Positions 53,362 to 60,938 of a stretch of DNA of 64,000 nt are shown piece after piece (positions within the stretch are counted from its first letter, which is position 1; every line of letters starts with the position of its first letter). This stretch comes from JAYWXI01 sp036016955 (GTDB taxonomy: Bacteria; Bacteroidota; Bacteroidia; Flavobacteriales; Weeksellaceae): NCBI RefSeq assembly GCF_036016955.1, contig NZ_JAYWXI010000001.1, positions 186,001 through 250,000 of the forward strand, given 5' to 3'. Under the pieces are notes generated by a model. The model was not told the origin of the DNA, did no database searches, and saw only the letters and a program-made list of their open reading frames with translations. Both the position numbers and the translations under genes were made by a program.

Positions 53362-54876
53362 ATGCTAACAACCAAAAGATTAACTCCAGAGGATAGAAAA
53401 GCGTTAGAATTTTGGCAACAGTACTATACCAATCTTCGCCAAAAAGCCAGCGTGGACTTATCCGAAACCGCCAGCGACATCGAGAGGCGAAAAAAACGTT
53501 TAGAAGCCAATCCCGAAGAGTGGTTCAAATACTATTTCCATAAGTATTACAAATGCGAACCTGCGGAATTTCACAAAGCCAGTACCAAGCGTATCACAGA
53601 AAACATGGAGTGGTACGAAGTGCGTGCGTGGTCGCGGGAACTTGCCAAGTCGGCAAGAGCCATGATGGAGTTTACCTATTTAGCCCTCACGGGGAAAAAG
53701 AAGTTTATCATCATCGCATCAGCTACCAATGAATCTGCCGTTCGTCTTTTAAAACCTTTTAAAAGTGCTTTTGAAAACAACAGCAGAATTATCCACGATT
53801 ATGGCGTACAGCAGAACCACGGACACTGGCGAGAAGACCAGTTCACAATCAAAAAGGGGGCGATGTTCATCGCCGTTGGGGCGGGTAACGCACCCCGTGG
53901 AGCGAGAAACGAGGATATACGCCCCGATGCAATTATCGTGGACGACTTCGACACGGACGAAGACTGCCGAAACCCCGATACCGTAGATAAAAAATGGGCT
54001 TGGTTTGAAAAAGCATTGTATGCGACACGCTCGGTTTCCGAGCCTTTGACGGTCTTGTTCAACGGAAACATCATCGCCGACTACTGTTGTATCAAAAAAG
54101 CCATCGAAATGGCAGACCATGCCGATATTATCAATATTAGAGATGAAAACGGAAAATCTACCTGGCCAGCGAAAAACAGCGAGGAACATATCGACCGTGT
54201 GTTGTCTAAGATTTCAGCCCAAGCGGTGCAAGGCGAATATTTTAACAATCCTATCAATCTTGGAAAAGTATTCAAGGAGCTGAAATATGGCAAAATTCAA
54301 CCGCTTAAAAAGTATAAATTTCTTGTTTCCTACACCGACCCTTCCTATAAGAAAAACGGCGACTACAAGGCGACGGCTTTGGTTGGAAAATACAAAGACG
54401 AATATCATATAATAGATATGTTTTGCCAAAAAACTTCCACCGCAAAGATGCTGGAGCATCTATACGAAACGGACAAAAAAACGGCAAATTCGGGCGTTTC
54501 AGTCTATTATTACATAGAATATCCGTGGATAGATGACACTCTGAAAAGGGAGATAAAAAAGGCGAATAAACGCTATAACATTACGCTACCACTCAAAGCG
54601 GACGAACGCAAAAAGCCCGAGAAGTTCTACCGAATAGAGAGCAATCTCGAACCTCTCAACCGAAACGGAAAATTCATTTTTAACGAAGAGTTAAAAGGGC
54701 GAGAGGACATGAAAGAAGCCGAGTTTCAATTTTTGGCACTATCGCCAAAGAGTAGAGCTCACGACGACGCTCCCGATGCCTGCGAGGGTGCGATTTGGAT
54801 AATTAACCATAAAAATATAGACGGCGACCACCGCCCGAAAGCGCACGAGAAGCCGACCAATAAAAAACGATACTAA
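53362..54876 (+). CDS. Terminase large subunit (gp28-like)
   Basis: The 504 residues combine an N-terminal ATPase (YEVRAWSRELAKSARAMMEF for the Walker A region; KKKFIIIASATNES; Walker B DAIIVDDFDTDEDCRN) and a C-terminal nuclease (VSYTDPSYKKNGDYKATALV, and the final acidic cluster AHDDAPDACEGAIW). It packages phage DNA into the prohead by a headful mechanism in Mu relatives. Normal length. Confidence 0.88.
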   Translation: MLTTKRLTPEDRKALEFWQQYYTNLRQKASVDLSETASDIERRKKRLEANPEEWFKYYFHKYYKCEPAEFHKASTKRITENMEWYEVRAWSRELAKSARAMMEFTYLALTGKKKFIIIASATNESAVRLLKPFKSAFENNSRIIHDYGVQQNHGHWREDQFTIKKGAMFIAVGAGNAPRGARNEDIRPDAIIVDDFDTDEDCRNPDTVDKKWAWFEKALYATRSVSEPLTVLFNGNIIADYCCIKKAIEMADHADIINIRDENGKSTWPAKNSEEHIDRVLSKISAQAVQGEYFNNPINLGKVFKELKYGKIQPLKKYKFLVSYTDPSYKKNGDYKATALVGKYKDEYHIIDMFCQKTSTAKMLEHLYETDKKTANSGVSVYYYIEYPWIDDTLKREIKKANKRYNITLPLKADERKKPEKFYRIESNLEPLNRNGKFIFNEELKGREDMKEAEFQFLALSPKSRAHDDAPDACEGAIWIINHKNIDGDHRPKAHEKPTNKKRY

Positions 54877-54894
54877 CCCCTAAACGCAAAGACT

Positions 54895-55305
54895 ATGTAC
54901 ATAGAAATAGAAGAATTAAAAACGCATTGCCACGAGACAGAACTCCGAGCGATTATCCACGACGACGAAACTATCGCCTTAGCGTGTATAGATATGGCGA
55001 TTGAGTTTGCCACTACTAAGCTAATGAAAGACTATAATGTCAGTGAAATTTTCGCTAAAACAGGGACAGAACGCAATCCGCTGTTAGTGAAGATAATCAA
55101 GGACATTGCTGTTTGGGAAATCATGGGACTTTCCAACCCAAACATAGAATATTCGGATAAAAAATTCCGCTACGAACAAGCGGTTAATTGGCTGAATGCC
55201 GTCTATAAAGGTATGCCTGCCAATCTCCCAAAACTGGAAGAAACCGAAGACAAAGTAAAAGCATTCAGCTATCATTCTAATCCACCAAGACAAAACCACT
55301 ACTAA
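54895..55305 (+). CDS. Mu gp36-like protein (DUF1320)
   Basis: The 136 residues (MYIEIEELKTHCHETELRAI; YEQAVNWLNAVYKGMPANLP) match the size and helical pattern of DUF1320, a head-tail connector family in Mu-like phages. It is 18 bases after the terminase and overlaps the portal start by 1 base. Confidence 0.75.
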   Translation: MYIEIEELKTHCHETELRAIIHDDETIALACIDMAIEFATTKLMKDYNVSEIFAKTGTERNPLLVKIIKDIAVWEIMGLSNPNIEYSDKKFRYEQAVNWLNAVYKGMPANLPKLEETEDKVKAFSYHSNPPRQNHY

Positions 55306-56594
55306 TGAAAAACGAAAAAACGAATAACCAAAATCAAGGGCTAAAAATTAGCCAAGTACTGGTCGTAAAACCCGAACGACACAGTCCGCTTGACATTCAA
55401 AATTGGACATCTGCACTTTCACAGGCATATAGAGGAAAGCGACAACGCCTTGTTGAGCTATACAATAACTTATTGCTGGACGGCGTGCTTTATGAGGCGA
55501 TGGACAAACGATTACGAGCCATTACCAATGCCAACCTCACTTTCCAAAAAGACGGAAAGGAAGTAGAGGAAATGTGGGACTTTATGGACACGCCCGAATT
55601 TGAAAACCTTTTGCGTGAGATTCTATTGTCTAAATTTTACGGAAAGTCTGTAATTGAGTTGGATTTTTCCAACGGCTTCAAAATAAACAGTATAGACCGC
55701 AGGCATTTAGACACTTTAAATAAAAAGATTCTAAAAGATACTTCGAGCGATGAGGGCTTTCCATACGAAAACGACGACTTCCTTTTGAATGTTGGGAACG
55801 ATAGAGATTTGGGGATTTTCGCTCGCACCGCTCCTTACGCTATTTTCAAACGAAACGGCGGAGCAGATTACGCCCAATTTTGTGAGCTGTTTGGCATTCC
55901 TCAACTCATCGGAAAATACGACCCCGATGATGAGAACGGACAAAGAGAAATGGAGGAAGCCTTCCAAAAAAGAGGCTCCGCAGGAAGTATGACCATGTCC
56001 AAAAATTCCGAAGTTGATACGATTAACACCAGCCAATCCAACGGAGCCGTACACAAAGAATTTCTAGACCATTGGGATAAACAGATACTCATAAGTACCC
56101 AAGGGCAAACAATGACCACAACCGACGGTACTTCGTTAGCCCAAGCCAAAGTACACGGCGACACCGAAGACGATTTACAGAGAGCGGATAAAATATTTGT
56201 TCGCAGATTTCTCAATCAAGAGTTAAAGCCAAGACTTGAAAAACGAGGTTATCCCGTGGCGGGCGGTTTCTTCAATTTCATAGAGGAAAAAAGGGAAATG
56301 ACGGCAAAGGAAAAAATGGAAATTGCCGAGAAAGTACACAATCTGACTACCGACGGCGTGGACGATGACTACTTTTACGAAGAATTTGGTTTGCCAAGAG
56401 GCAAGAAAATACAAGCCGAAGCCCAAGAACCCAACACCGAAGAGGACGAAGAAAGCAAGGAAACAGAAGAAACCAAAGAGAAAAACAAAGACCAAAATCC
56501 AAAAGAAAAAACACCTAAAAAGAAAAAAGTACAAGCCAAAGAGTTAAGCCTTTTTGAAAAGCTAAAGGATTTTTTCGCCCACGCTCCTCGGTAG
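55305..56594 (+). CDS. Portal protein (DUF935, Mu gp29-like)
   Basis: The 429 residues show the DUF935 features: an N-terminal wing (WTSALSQAYRGKRQRLVELY), YEAMDKRLRAITNANLTF, and the central QFCELFGIPQLIGKYDPDDE. The tail of about 60 residues is a run of Glu/Lys (EEDEESKETEETKEKNKDQN). It forms the dodecameric channel for DNA and sits next to the MuF head gene, as in Mu. Confidence 0.88.
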   Translation: MKNEKTNNQNQGLKISQVLVVKPERHSPLDIQNWTSALSQAYRGKRQRLVELYNNLLLDGVLYEAMDKRLRAITNANLTFQKDGKEVEEMWDFMDTPEFENLLREILLSKFYGKSVIELDFSNGFKINSIDRRHLDTLNKKILKDTSSDEGFPYENDDFLLNVGNDRDLGIFARTAPYAIFKRNGGADYAQFCELFGIPQLIGKYDPDDENGQREMEEAFQKRGSAGSMTMSKNSEVDTINTSQSNGAVHKEFLDHWDKQILISTQGQTMTTTDGTSLAQAKVHGDTEDDLQRADKIFVRRFLNQELKPRLEKRGYPVAGGFFNFIEEKREMTAKEKMEIAEKVHNLTTDGVDDDYFYEEFGLPRGKKIQAEAQEPNTEEDEESKETEETKEKNKDQNPKEKTPKKKKVQAKELSLFEKLKDFFAHAPR

Positions 56595-56656
56595 TTTTCT
56601 ATCTATACGAGGAGCTGGATTGGGAAGCATTAGAACTGGAGTATCAAAACTGCTGC

Positions 56657-57910
56657 GTGCATTTGTCGCACAACAACGACCAGCCCGACTGGGCGGATTT
56701 GTTGGCTAAGGATTGGCTGGACACCATTAGAGGTATTTACAAAGAAAAAACACCTCCAAAAGGCGGCTTTTCTACGGCGATAGTGAAGAAGACAGGAAAA
56801 GAACTATCCAAAGCAGTAGATAAAGGCTACATCTTGGACGGTATAGACTATGGCACGCCCGATTTTATCGCCCGAGAGGTGCTAAAACGAAATGTTTGGA
56901 AATTCTCCGTTGCGAAAAATTATAACGACTGCATTCGTCTTAATAATTTATTGCTTCGTCCCGACGGAAGCATACGCCCATGGCATGAATTCAAGCGAGA
57001 GGCGATGAGGATAGTCGGAATGTCTAATCGCTATCTAAAAACAGAATACGACACGATTGTTGCAGGGGCGATGATGAGCCGTAAATGGCAGGAAATCCAA
57101 CGGGATAAATACATTTTTCCGTTCGTGAAATTTATGGTAACTATGGACGACCGCACTTCCGAAATATGCTCCCCGTTACATGGCATTGTGGTTTCTGTGG
57201 ACGACCCTTTTTTACAGCACTATTTTCCGCCGAATCATTTCAACTGCCGAACCGATGTAATTAAGCTAAGAAATGCCGAGCCAACGCCACAGCGTTTATT
57301 GCCTTACATTGATATTCCAAAAGCCTTTTTGAATAATGTGGGGGCTACGGGCGAAATTTTCACAGAAGATAATAGATACATTGCGAATACGCCCCAATTG
57401 ACAACTGATGCTTTGAGATACATAGAAATAGACGGAGTGGAAGTTTCTACTTTGGCAAAAAAACACACAACCTCCGAAACAGAACGGACAAGGGTGGAGC
57501 GTGAGTATGAGAATAGAATCACAACCGCCAAAGCCCTGAAAGAATATTTTGAAGCAAGAGTAAAGGTATTGCCCGAAATAAAAGCTGAGCATTGGTCTTA
57601 CGATTTTCATTTCGAAGCCACCCCTTACTATGGAAAAGTACCCGATTTCAATATTGATAATGATTTCTGGGAAATGGAAAGCTACGAGGGTAAATTCAAA
57701 ATTGGAAAAATTGGATCCATGATCAAACACGGGCAAGAGCAAGCCAAGAATGTTGTCATCAAATTGAACCACAAAGTCCATTTAGAAAGAGTAATAAAAC
57801 AGCTCAACGAATTAGATCTCAATGAAGATTTTAATTTTTTAGCCGAACAAATTGTAATTGTTTCTAAAGAGGGCAGGGTTATTTACCGATATAAAAAAGA
57901 CCGGCCATAA
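56657..57910 (+). CDS. MuF-type minor head protein with C-terminal CdiA-like nuclease toxin domain
   Basis: The 417 residues from GTG 56657 hold a head-morphogenesis (gp30/SPP1 gp7) domain in the first 250 residues, with the signature CSPLHGIVVSV and HFNCRTDVIKLR. After a linker, residues about 290-417 resemble CdiA C-terminal nuclease toxins, with PDFNID (D330), WEMES (E339 and E341), HGQEQAKNVVIKL and VIVSKEGRVIY. A PD-(D/E)xK fold would have E-x-K where E-x-E is seen. The frame is open upstream to about 56,558 without an ATG, so the start is uncertain. Confidence 0.8.
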   Translation: MHLSHNNDQPDWADLLAKDWLDTIRGIYKEKTPPKGGFSTAIVKKTGKELSKAVDKGYILDGIDYGTPDFIAREVLKRNVWKFSVAKNYNDCIRLNNLLLRPDGSIRPWHEFKREAMRIVGMSNRYLKTEYDTIVAGAMMSRKWQEIQRDKYIFPFVKFMVTMDDRTSEICSPLHGIVVSVDDPFLQHYFPPNHFNCRTDVIKLRNAEPTPQRLLPYIDIPKAFLNNVGATGEIFTEDNRYIANTPQLTTDALRYIEIDGVEVSTLAKKHTTSETERTRVEREYENRITTAKALKEYFEARVKVLPEIKAEHWSYDFHFEATPYYGKVPDFNIDNDFWEMESYEGKFKIGKIGSMIKHGQEQAKNVVIKLNHKVHLERVIKQLNELDLNEDFNFLAEQIVIVSKEGRVIYRYKKDRP

Positions 57911-57972
57911 TTCTAAAACGAACTATGGCCGGTGACCTTATAAAAGGCGTGTCAGAGGTTTTACGCCCCGAC
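57893..57972 (-). ncRNA. Candidate antisense small RNA at the 3' end of the MuF-toxin gene
   Basis: A consensus promoter on the minus strand (next entry) would start RNA near 57,972. A perfect 9-base hairpin (CCGGCCATA / TATGGCCGG) followed by TCTTTTTT ends it near 57,893. The roughly 80-base RNA has a second stem (GGCGT / ACGCC) in its 5' half and contains no plausible start codon. The 3' hairpin lies antisense to the last codons and stop of the toxin gene. Confidence 0.5.
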
Positions 57973-57976
57973 AATG

Positions 57977-58006
57977 CAAATATACGAAAAGTTTTATTAA
58001 AAACAA
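57977..58006 (-). promoter_or_regulatory. Consensus promoter for the antisense RNA
   Basis: TTG (complement of 58004-58006), exactly 19 bases, TATATTTG (complement of 57977-57984). This is a full match to the Bacteroidetes consensus in a gap without coding sequence. Confidence 0.6.
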
Positions 58007-58026
58007 CTTTAAAACCATTTTAAAAG

Positions 58027-58548
58027 ATGACCGCTGAAGAATTATTTAAAAATATTGAACAAAAAACATCCCAGTTTATGCGAGAACTTCCACCGATTAT
58101 CGGCGAGGAGGTGGTGCATTTTGCACAGGATAATTTCGACCGACAAAGCTACAATGGCGAGGCGTGGCAAAAACGAAAAAATCCCACCAAATGGGGAAAA
58201 CGAGACGAAGAGGGACGAGCATTGCTCGTCAAAACCGCAAAACTAAGGCGGAGTATTCGGATTGGACAAGTGTGGGAAGATAAAGTAAGGGTAGTCGCAG
58301 GTGGGGCTGATGTTCCTTATGCTAAGGCTCATAACGATGGATTTTCGGGAGTAGTAGAACAAAAAGTTAATCCCTTTCTAAGACGAGGTAAGAAAGGCGA
58401 ACCTATCGCTGTAAAAGGGCATACCCGAACCATTTATCAAAACATACCCAAACGCCAATTTATAGGCGATGAGGAAAGCTCTGCCGAGCTAAGGCAGAGA
58501 ATACAAAACACGGTAATCATTGAACTTAAAAAAATATTTAAAAAATGA
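58027..58548 (+). CDS. Virion morphogenesis protein (Mu gpG-like)
   Basis: The 173 residues match the phage virion-morphogenesis family: VVHFAQDNFDRQSYNGEAWQ near the N-terminus, LVKTAKLRRSIRIGQVWEDK, VPYAKAHNDGF, and FIGDEESSAELRQRIQNTVI. These proteins close or connect the head and tail in Mu-like phages. It is separated by 116 bases from the MuF gene, holding the antisense RNA unit. It overlaps the next gene by 4 bases. Confidence 0.88.
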   Translation: MTAEELFKNIEQKTSQFMRELPPIIGEEVVHFAQDNFDRQSYNGEAWQKRKNPTKWGKRDEEGRALLVKTAKLRRSIRIGQVWEDKVRVVAGGADVPYAKAHNDGFSGVVEQKVNPFLRRGKKGEPIAVKGHTRTIYQNIPKRQFIGDEESSAELRQRIQNTVIIELKKIFKK

Positions 58549-58976
58549 AACGACTTTACAACAAGCTCCTGGAGCTTCTTAAAGAAATTCCCGAAATCAA
58601 ATATATAGACTTGAACTTCGGGCAAATAATGGAAGAAAAACCGCCTTTGGCATACCCTGCCGTGCTTATTGGTATTAACATAGTTAGTACAGATACTTTC
58701 CAAGATATATTCCAACAAATCAACGCCGAATTCACGCTCACACTGGTAGTCAAAGCAGGTGATACCAGCTCGCTTACCGAAGAGAACAGGAGAGAGCAAG
58801 CAATGGCTTATTTGGATTTGTCGGAGAAAATTTACAACAAACTGCAAGGCTATGAAGATAACCATTTTGATGCGTTTACTTTTCAAAGTGCTACGGAGCA
58901 AAATTTGAGAAAAGGTCTAAAGACAGTTGCTTTGCGTTACTCTTGTGGGTGGAAACAAGAGGCGACCAAGTCATAA
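58545..58976 (+). CDS. Putative tail terminator/completion protein
   Basis: The 143 residues (KRLYNKLLELLKEIPEIKYI; EFTLTLVVKAGDTSSL; ALRYSCGWKQEATKS) have the size and mixed alpha/beta pattern of small tail completion proteins. It is the last gene of the rightward operon. Its 3' 86 bases overlap, in opposite direction, the 3' end of the leftward gene at 58,891. Confidence 0.65.
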   Translation: MKRLYNKLLELLKEIPEIKYIDLNFGQIMEEKPPLAYPAVLIGINIVSTDTFQDIFQQINAEFTLTLVVKAGDTSSLTEENRREQAMAYLDLSEKIYNKLQGYEDNHFDAFTFQSATEQNLRKGLKTVALRYSCGWKQEATKS

Positions 58977-59226
58977 ATGGGTAAGCTTGCTTTAATTCCG
59001 CAATGCCCACGCCTTGCAATTCTAAGCGGTTAATATACGCGGAGTATTCCGAAATAAGATCGCAAATACGGCTTTCCGAAAGGTCAAACTCGGGGATTAA
59101 GTTTTCTAGGCAACGAGAGAATTTCAACCCTAACAAATAGGAATAATAGTAGAACCGTGCCGCCAACTTCTCGTTGCGATAGCGGATAAGTTCCGTATTT
59201 CTACCCTTATTTGCTAAACCTCTCAT
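58891..59226 (-). CDS. Putative Mor/C-like middle or late gene activator
   Basis: The 111 residues include RNEKLAARFYYYSYLLGLKF and EFDLSESRICDLISEYS, whose layout (an R-N start, helix, then an LSE-x-x-I helix-turn-helix) recalls Mor/C activators of Mu. The place, last in the early/middle cluster before the late genes, is where Mu keeps gene C. Start ATG 59226 is 5 bases after a -7 box, so the mRNA is probably leaderless. The activator role is inference. Confidence 0.5.
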   Translation of the reverse strand: MRGLANKGRNTELIRYRNEKLAARFYYYSYLLGLKFSRCLENLIPEFDLSESRICDLISEYSAYINRLELQGVGIAELKQAYPFMTWSPLVSTHKSNAKQLSLDLFSNFAP

Positions 59227-59231
59227 ACTCG

Positions 59232-59284
59232 CAAAAATACAAAAACCCCGGCCTTATTGCAAGCCGGGGTTTTTACTATATTTG
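59232..59284. promoter_or_regulatory. Divergent leaderless promoters sharing a TTGCAA inside a hairpin
   Basis: Leftward: TTG (minus, 59260-59262), 20 bases, TATTTTTG (59232-59239). Rightward: TTG (59257-59259), 17 bases, TATATTTG (59277-59284). The two TTG elements are the two strands of the same TTGCAA (59257-59262). That palindrome lies in the loop of a hairpin with stem CCCCGGC/GCCGGGG (59246-59269), flanked by A-run and T-run so it can also terminate read-through both ways. Confidence 0.65.
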
Positions 59285-59288
59285 GCAA

Positions 59289-59669
59289 ATGGAAAATAAT
59301 AATGATTGGGCTGATAAATTGGCAAAAAAAATGCTAAATAAAGCCAAAACCAAATTTAATTTTAAAAATCATGAAGAAGTTGATACAGATGGGCTCGTAT
59401 CATTTTTGGCTGATGAGTTTTTAAAAAACTTTAGAATTAAACAAAAATTTGACCTAAAGACTGATATTATTACATATAAAGTTAAAAAATACAGCGGTCT
59501 AATTCTTTTGTTCCCCAATAAAAAAAATAATTATCATAGTTGTCAATATGTAAGGGAAATACTTTCTAATTTTTTAGAAGAAAAAAATAGCGGTGATTAT
59601 ATTGTGGACATAGAGTATTTAATTGAAAATGGCAAGATTTTTAATTACAATATTCTGATGAAAGAATAA
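59289..59669 (+). CDS. Small prophage protein with own promoter, candidate immunity or cargo
   Basis: The 126 residues (ENNNDWADKLAKKMLNKAKT; LILLFPNKKNNYHSCQYVRE) start at ATG 59289, 4 bases after a -7 box. Codon use is AT-rich, unlike the late operon. It has its own terminator, so it is expressed apart from the phage operons and probably in the lysogen. That makes it a candidate immunity protein for the MuF toxin, 1.4 kb away, but no family resemblance supports this. An earlier frame start at 59211 is rejected because it lies over the promoter. Confidence 0.6.
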   Translation: MENNNDWADKLAKKMLNKAKTKFNFKNHEEVDTDGLVSFLADEFLKNFRIKQKFDLKTDIITYKVKKYSGLILLFPNKKNNYHSCQYVREILSNFLEEKNSGDYIVDIEYLIENGKIFNYNILMKE

Positions 59670-59670
59670 A

Positions 59671-59706
59671 AAAAAACGCTCGGAAGTTCCCAGCGGTTTT
59701 TTATTT
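59671..59706. terminator. Bidirectional terminator
   Basis: Imperfect stem AAAACGCT...AGCGGTTTT (one bulge) flanked by A- and T-runs. It serves the gene ending at 59,669 and the leftward gene ending at 59,701. Confidence 0.65.
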
Positions 59707-59874
59707 TTTCTCCTCGGCCTTTTTTATGAGGCGATAGATAGCCTCTATCCCTTTTTCTATTCTCGGCTTAGCCGAAGAAGTCGAATAGGCTGCCGGTGTT
59801 TTATATCCAAAAATTTCAGATATGTCGGCATCTTTTAGACCGAGTTCTTTTTTGATTTGTTTGATGTTTTTCAT
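59701..59874 (-). CDS. Small helix-turn-helix-like protein, 57 residues
   Basis: Sequence KNIKQIKKELGLKDADISEI followed by FGYKTPAAYSTSSAKPRIEK and a basic helix. The AAYSTSSAKPRIEKGI region resembles small Bacteroidetes DNA-binding phage proteins of the XRE type. Start ATG overlaps the stop of the previous gene by one base (TAATG), so translation is coupled. Could be an antitoxin-like partner or a regulator. Confidence 0.7.
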   Translation of the reverse strand: MKNIKQIKKELGLKDADISEIFGYKTPAAYSTSSAKPRIEKGIEAIYRLIKKAEEKK

Positions 59875-60215
59875 TAGTTGAGTGTCGATGTTGAACTTTC
59901 GGCTATATTTTTATCCTCCCAATCAAAGTAATCGGTTAGAAATTTCCAAGCATTCTTAATTACTTCTGATTCGTCAAGCCCTAGATATTCGCAATTATTC
60001 TGAACAAAAGCAATGCCCCATCTTTCATTCTTATATGTTTTCTCATCAGCTAATCTCAAGCTGTGGGCTTTAATTTGATTGAGGTTTATAACCTCAATCA
60101 GCGATATAGCTTTCACGCAATAGACCCAAAGTCTATCGTCATTTGGCGAGCCATCTTTTATTGGCAGCTCCGCCAGTAGAAATTCTGGCGTTTTGTAGTC
60201 AAATAAATAACTCAT
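59874..60215 (-). CDS. Hypothetical phage protein, 113 residues
   Basis: Acidic soluble protein (SYLFDYKTPEFLLAELPIKD; WKFLTDYFDWEDKNIAESST) without recognised motifs. It is translationally coupled through TAATG to the small helix-turn-helix gene, which suggests a joint role such as a toxin-antitoxin or regulator pair. An inverted repeat lies 20 bases upstream. Confidence 0.6.
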   Translation of the reverse strand: MSYLFDYKTPEFLLAELPIKDGSPNDDRLWVYCVKAISLIEVINLNQIKAHSLRLADEKTYKNERWGIAFVQNNCEYLGLDESEVIKNAWKFLTDYFDWEDKNIAESSTSTLN

Positions 60216-60234
60216 ATCTTTGTGCTTTAATTGT

Positions 60235-60251
60235 TGTGCAACTGCTGCACA
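60235..60251. promoter_or_regulatory. Inverted repeat, possible operator
   Basis: TGTGCA-actgc-TGCACA is a perfect 6-5-6 inverted repeat 20 bases upstream of the leftward gene at 60215. No full promoter consensus was seen, so an operator or RNA hairpin is a guess. The other side of the 73-base gap holds AAGCCCC-tgaaaa-GGGGCTT (60266-60290), a hairpin with a T-run in the plus direction. Confidence 0.4.
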
Positions 60252-60288
60252 CTTTAATTTTCTATTAAGCCCCTGAAAAGGGGCTTTT

Positions 60289-60768
60289 TTAGTAAGATTC
60301 TGCTATCGAATAGCAGAAACCATTTTCATCTTCAACATCAACATCTCTTTTTAACACATTAGTGATGTACCACTCAGCATCTTCTTCTGATTCAAAACTC
60401 ATATAATTTGATAAATCCATATTTTCTAAGGAATTAAGTTTTCCATCGGTATTGATGACACCCACAACGTTTCCATTTCTCCAGCCTTCTATATAAAAGA
60501 AAGAATCCGCTTCTCTAATCCATTCTTCTAATTTGCTTTCTAATTTGTACTGAATTAACTCGTATAGAGCTAATTCTCTCTCTTTTAAGTCTTCAATTTC
60601 TCTGATTTCATCAAGGTCAGACATACTAGTTGTAATTTCTGAAAAACTCTTTTTTTCTTCATTATAAAGGAGTTCTATCTTTATTTGATAGCAACCGTGA
60701 TTTTTGAATTTAGCGATTGCTGATTCTAAAATTACCTCTCTGCCTGAAATTTCTACTGTGTTGTTCAT
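60289..60768 (-). CDS. Hypothetical acidic phage protein, 159 residues
   Basis: The 159 residues are rich in Glu and Asp (SDLDEIREIEDLKERELALY; SYMSFESEEDAEWYITNVL). No family recognised. It has its own promoter with a palindrome in the spacer, so it may be regulated separately from the early operon. Acidic proteins of this size are sometimes DNA mimics or immunity proteins; neither is demonstrated. Confidence 0.6.
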   Translation of the reverse strand: MNNTVEISGREVILESAIAKFKNHGCYQIKIELLYNEEKKSFSEITTSMSDLDEIREIEDLKERELALYELIQYKLESKLEEWIREADSFFYIEGWRNGNVVGVINTDGKLNSLENMDLSNYMSFESEEDAEWYITNVLKRDVDVEDENGFCYSIAESY

Positions 60769-60809
60769 AACTTTAATTTTTAATTGTTGTTACCTTTAAT
60801 TTTCTTATG

Positions 60810-60840
60810 CGAATATAGGTATATGCCTTATATTATCCAA
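60810..60840 (-). promoter_or_regulatory. Promoter with internal palindrome for the gene at 60768
   Basis: TTG (60838-60840), 20 bases, TATATTCG (60810-60817, one mismatch). AGGTATATGCCT at 60817-60828, a near-perfect palindrome, lies in the spacer next to the -7 box, a good position for a repressor operator. Confidence 0.5.
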
Positions 60841-60905
60841 ATTTTTTTTCATTTTTTTTATGCAAATACCTTATTTTTTGACTTAAAAAACTGGTAATCA
60901 ATACA

Positions 60906-60938
60906 AAAAAAACACCCGCAATTTTGCGGGTGTTTTTT
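60906..60938. terminator. Terminator after the dsRNA-binding gene
   Basis: Stem AACACCCGCA-atttt-TGCGGGTGTT with T-runs on both strands, directly at the stop of the leftward gene ending at 60,938. Confidence 0.9.

Noticed and set aside
57893..57972. GTTTTAGA in the antisense RNA, as in Cas9 repeats
   Set aside because: An eight-base match is expected by chance and there is no CRISPR array or cas gene in the window.
58891..58976. One of the two convergent genes being spurious because they overlap by 86 bases
   Set aside because: Both have good starts and protein-like sequence through the overlap; convergent tail-to-tail overlap is tolerated in phages.
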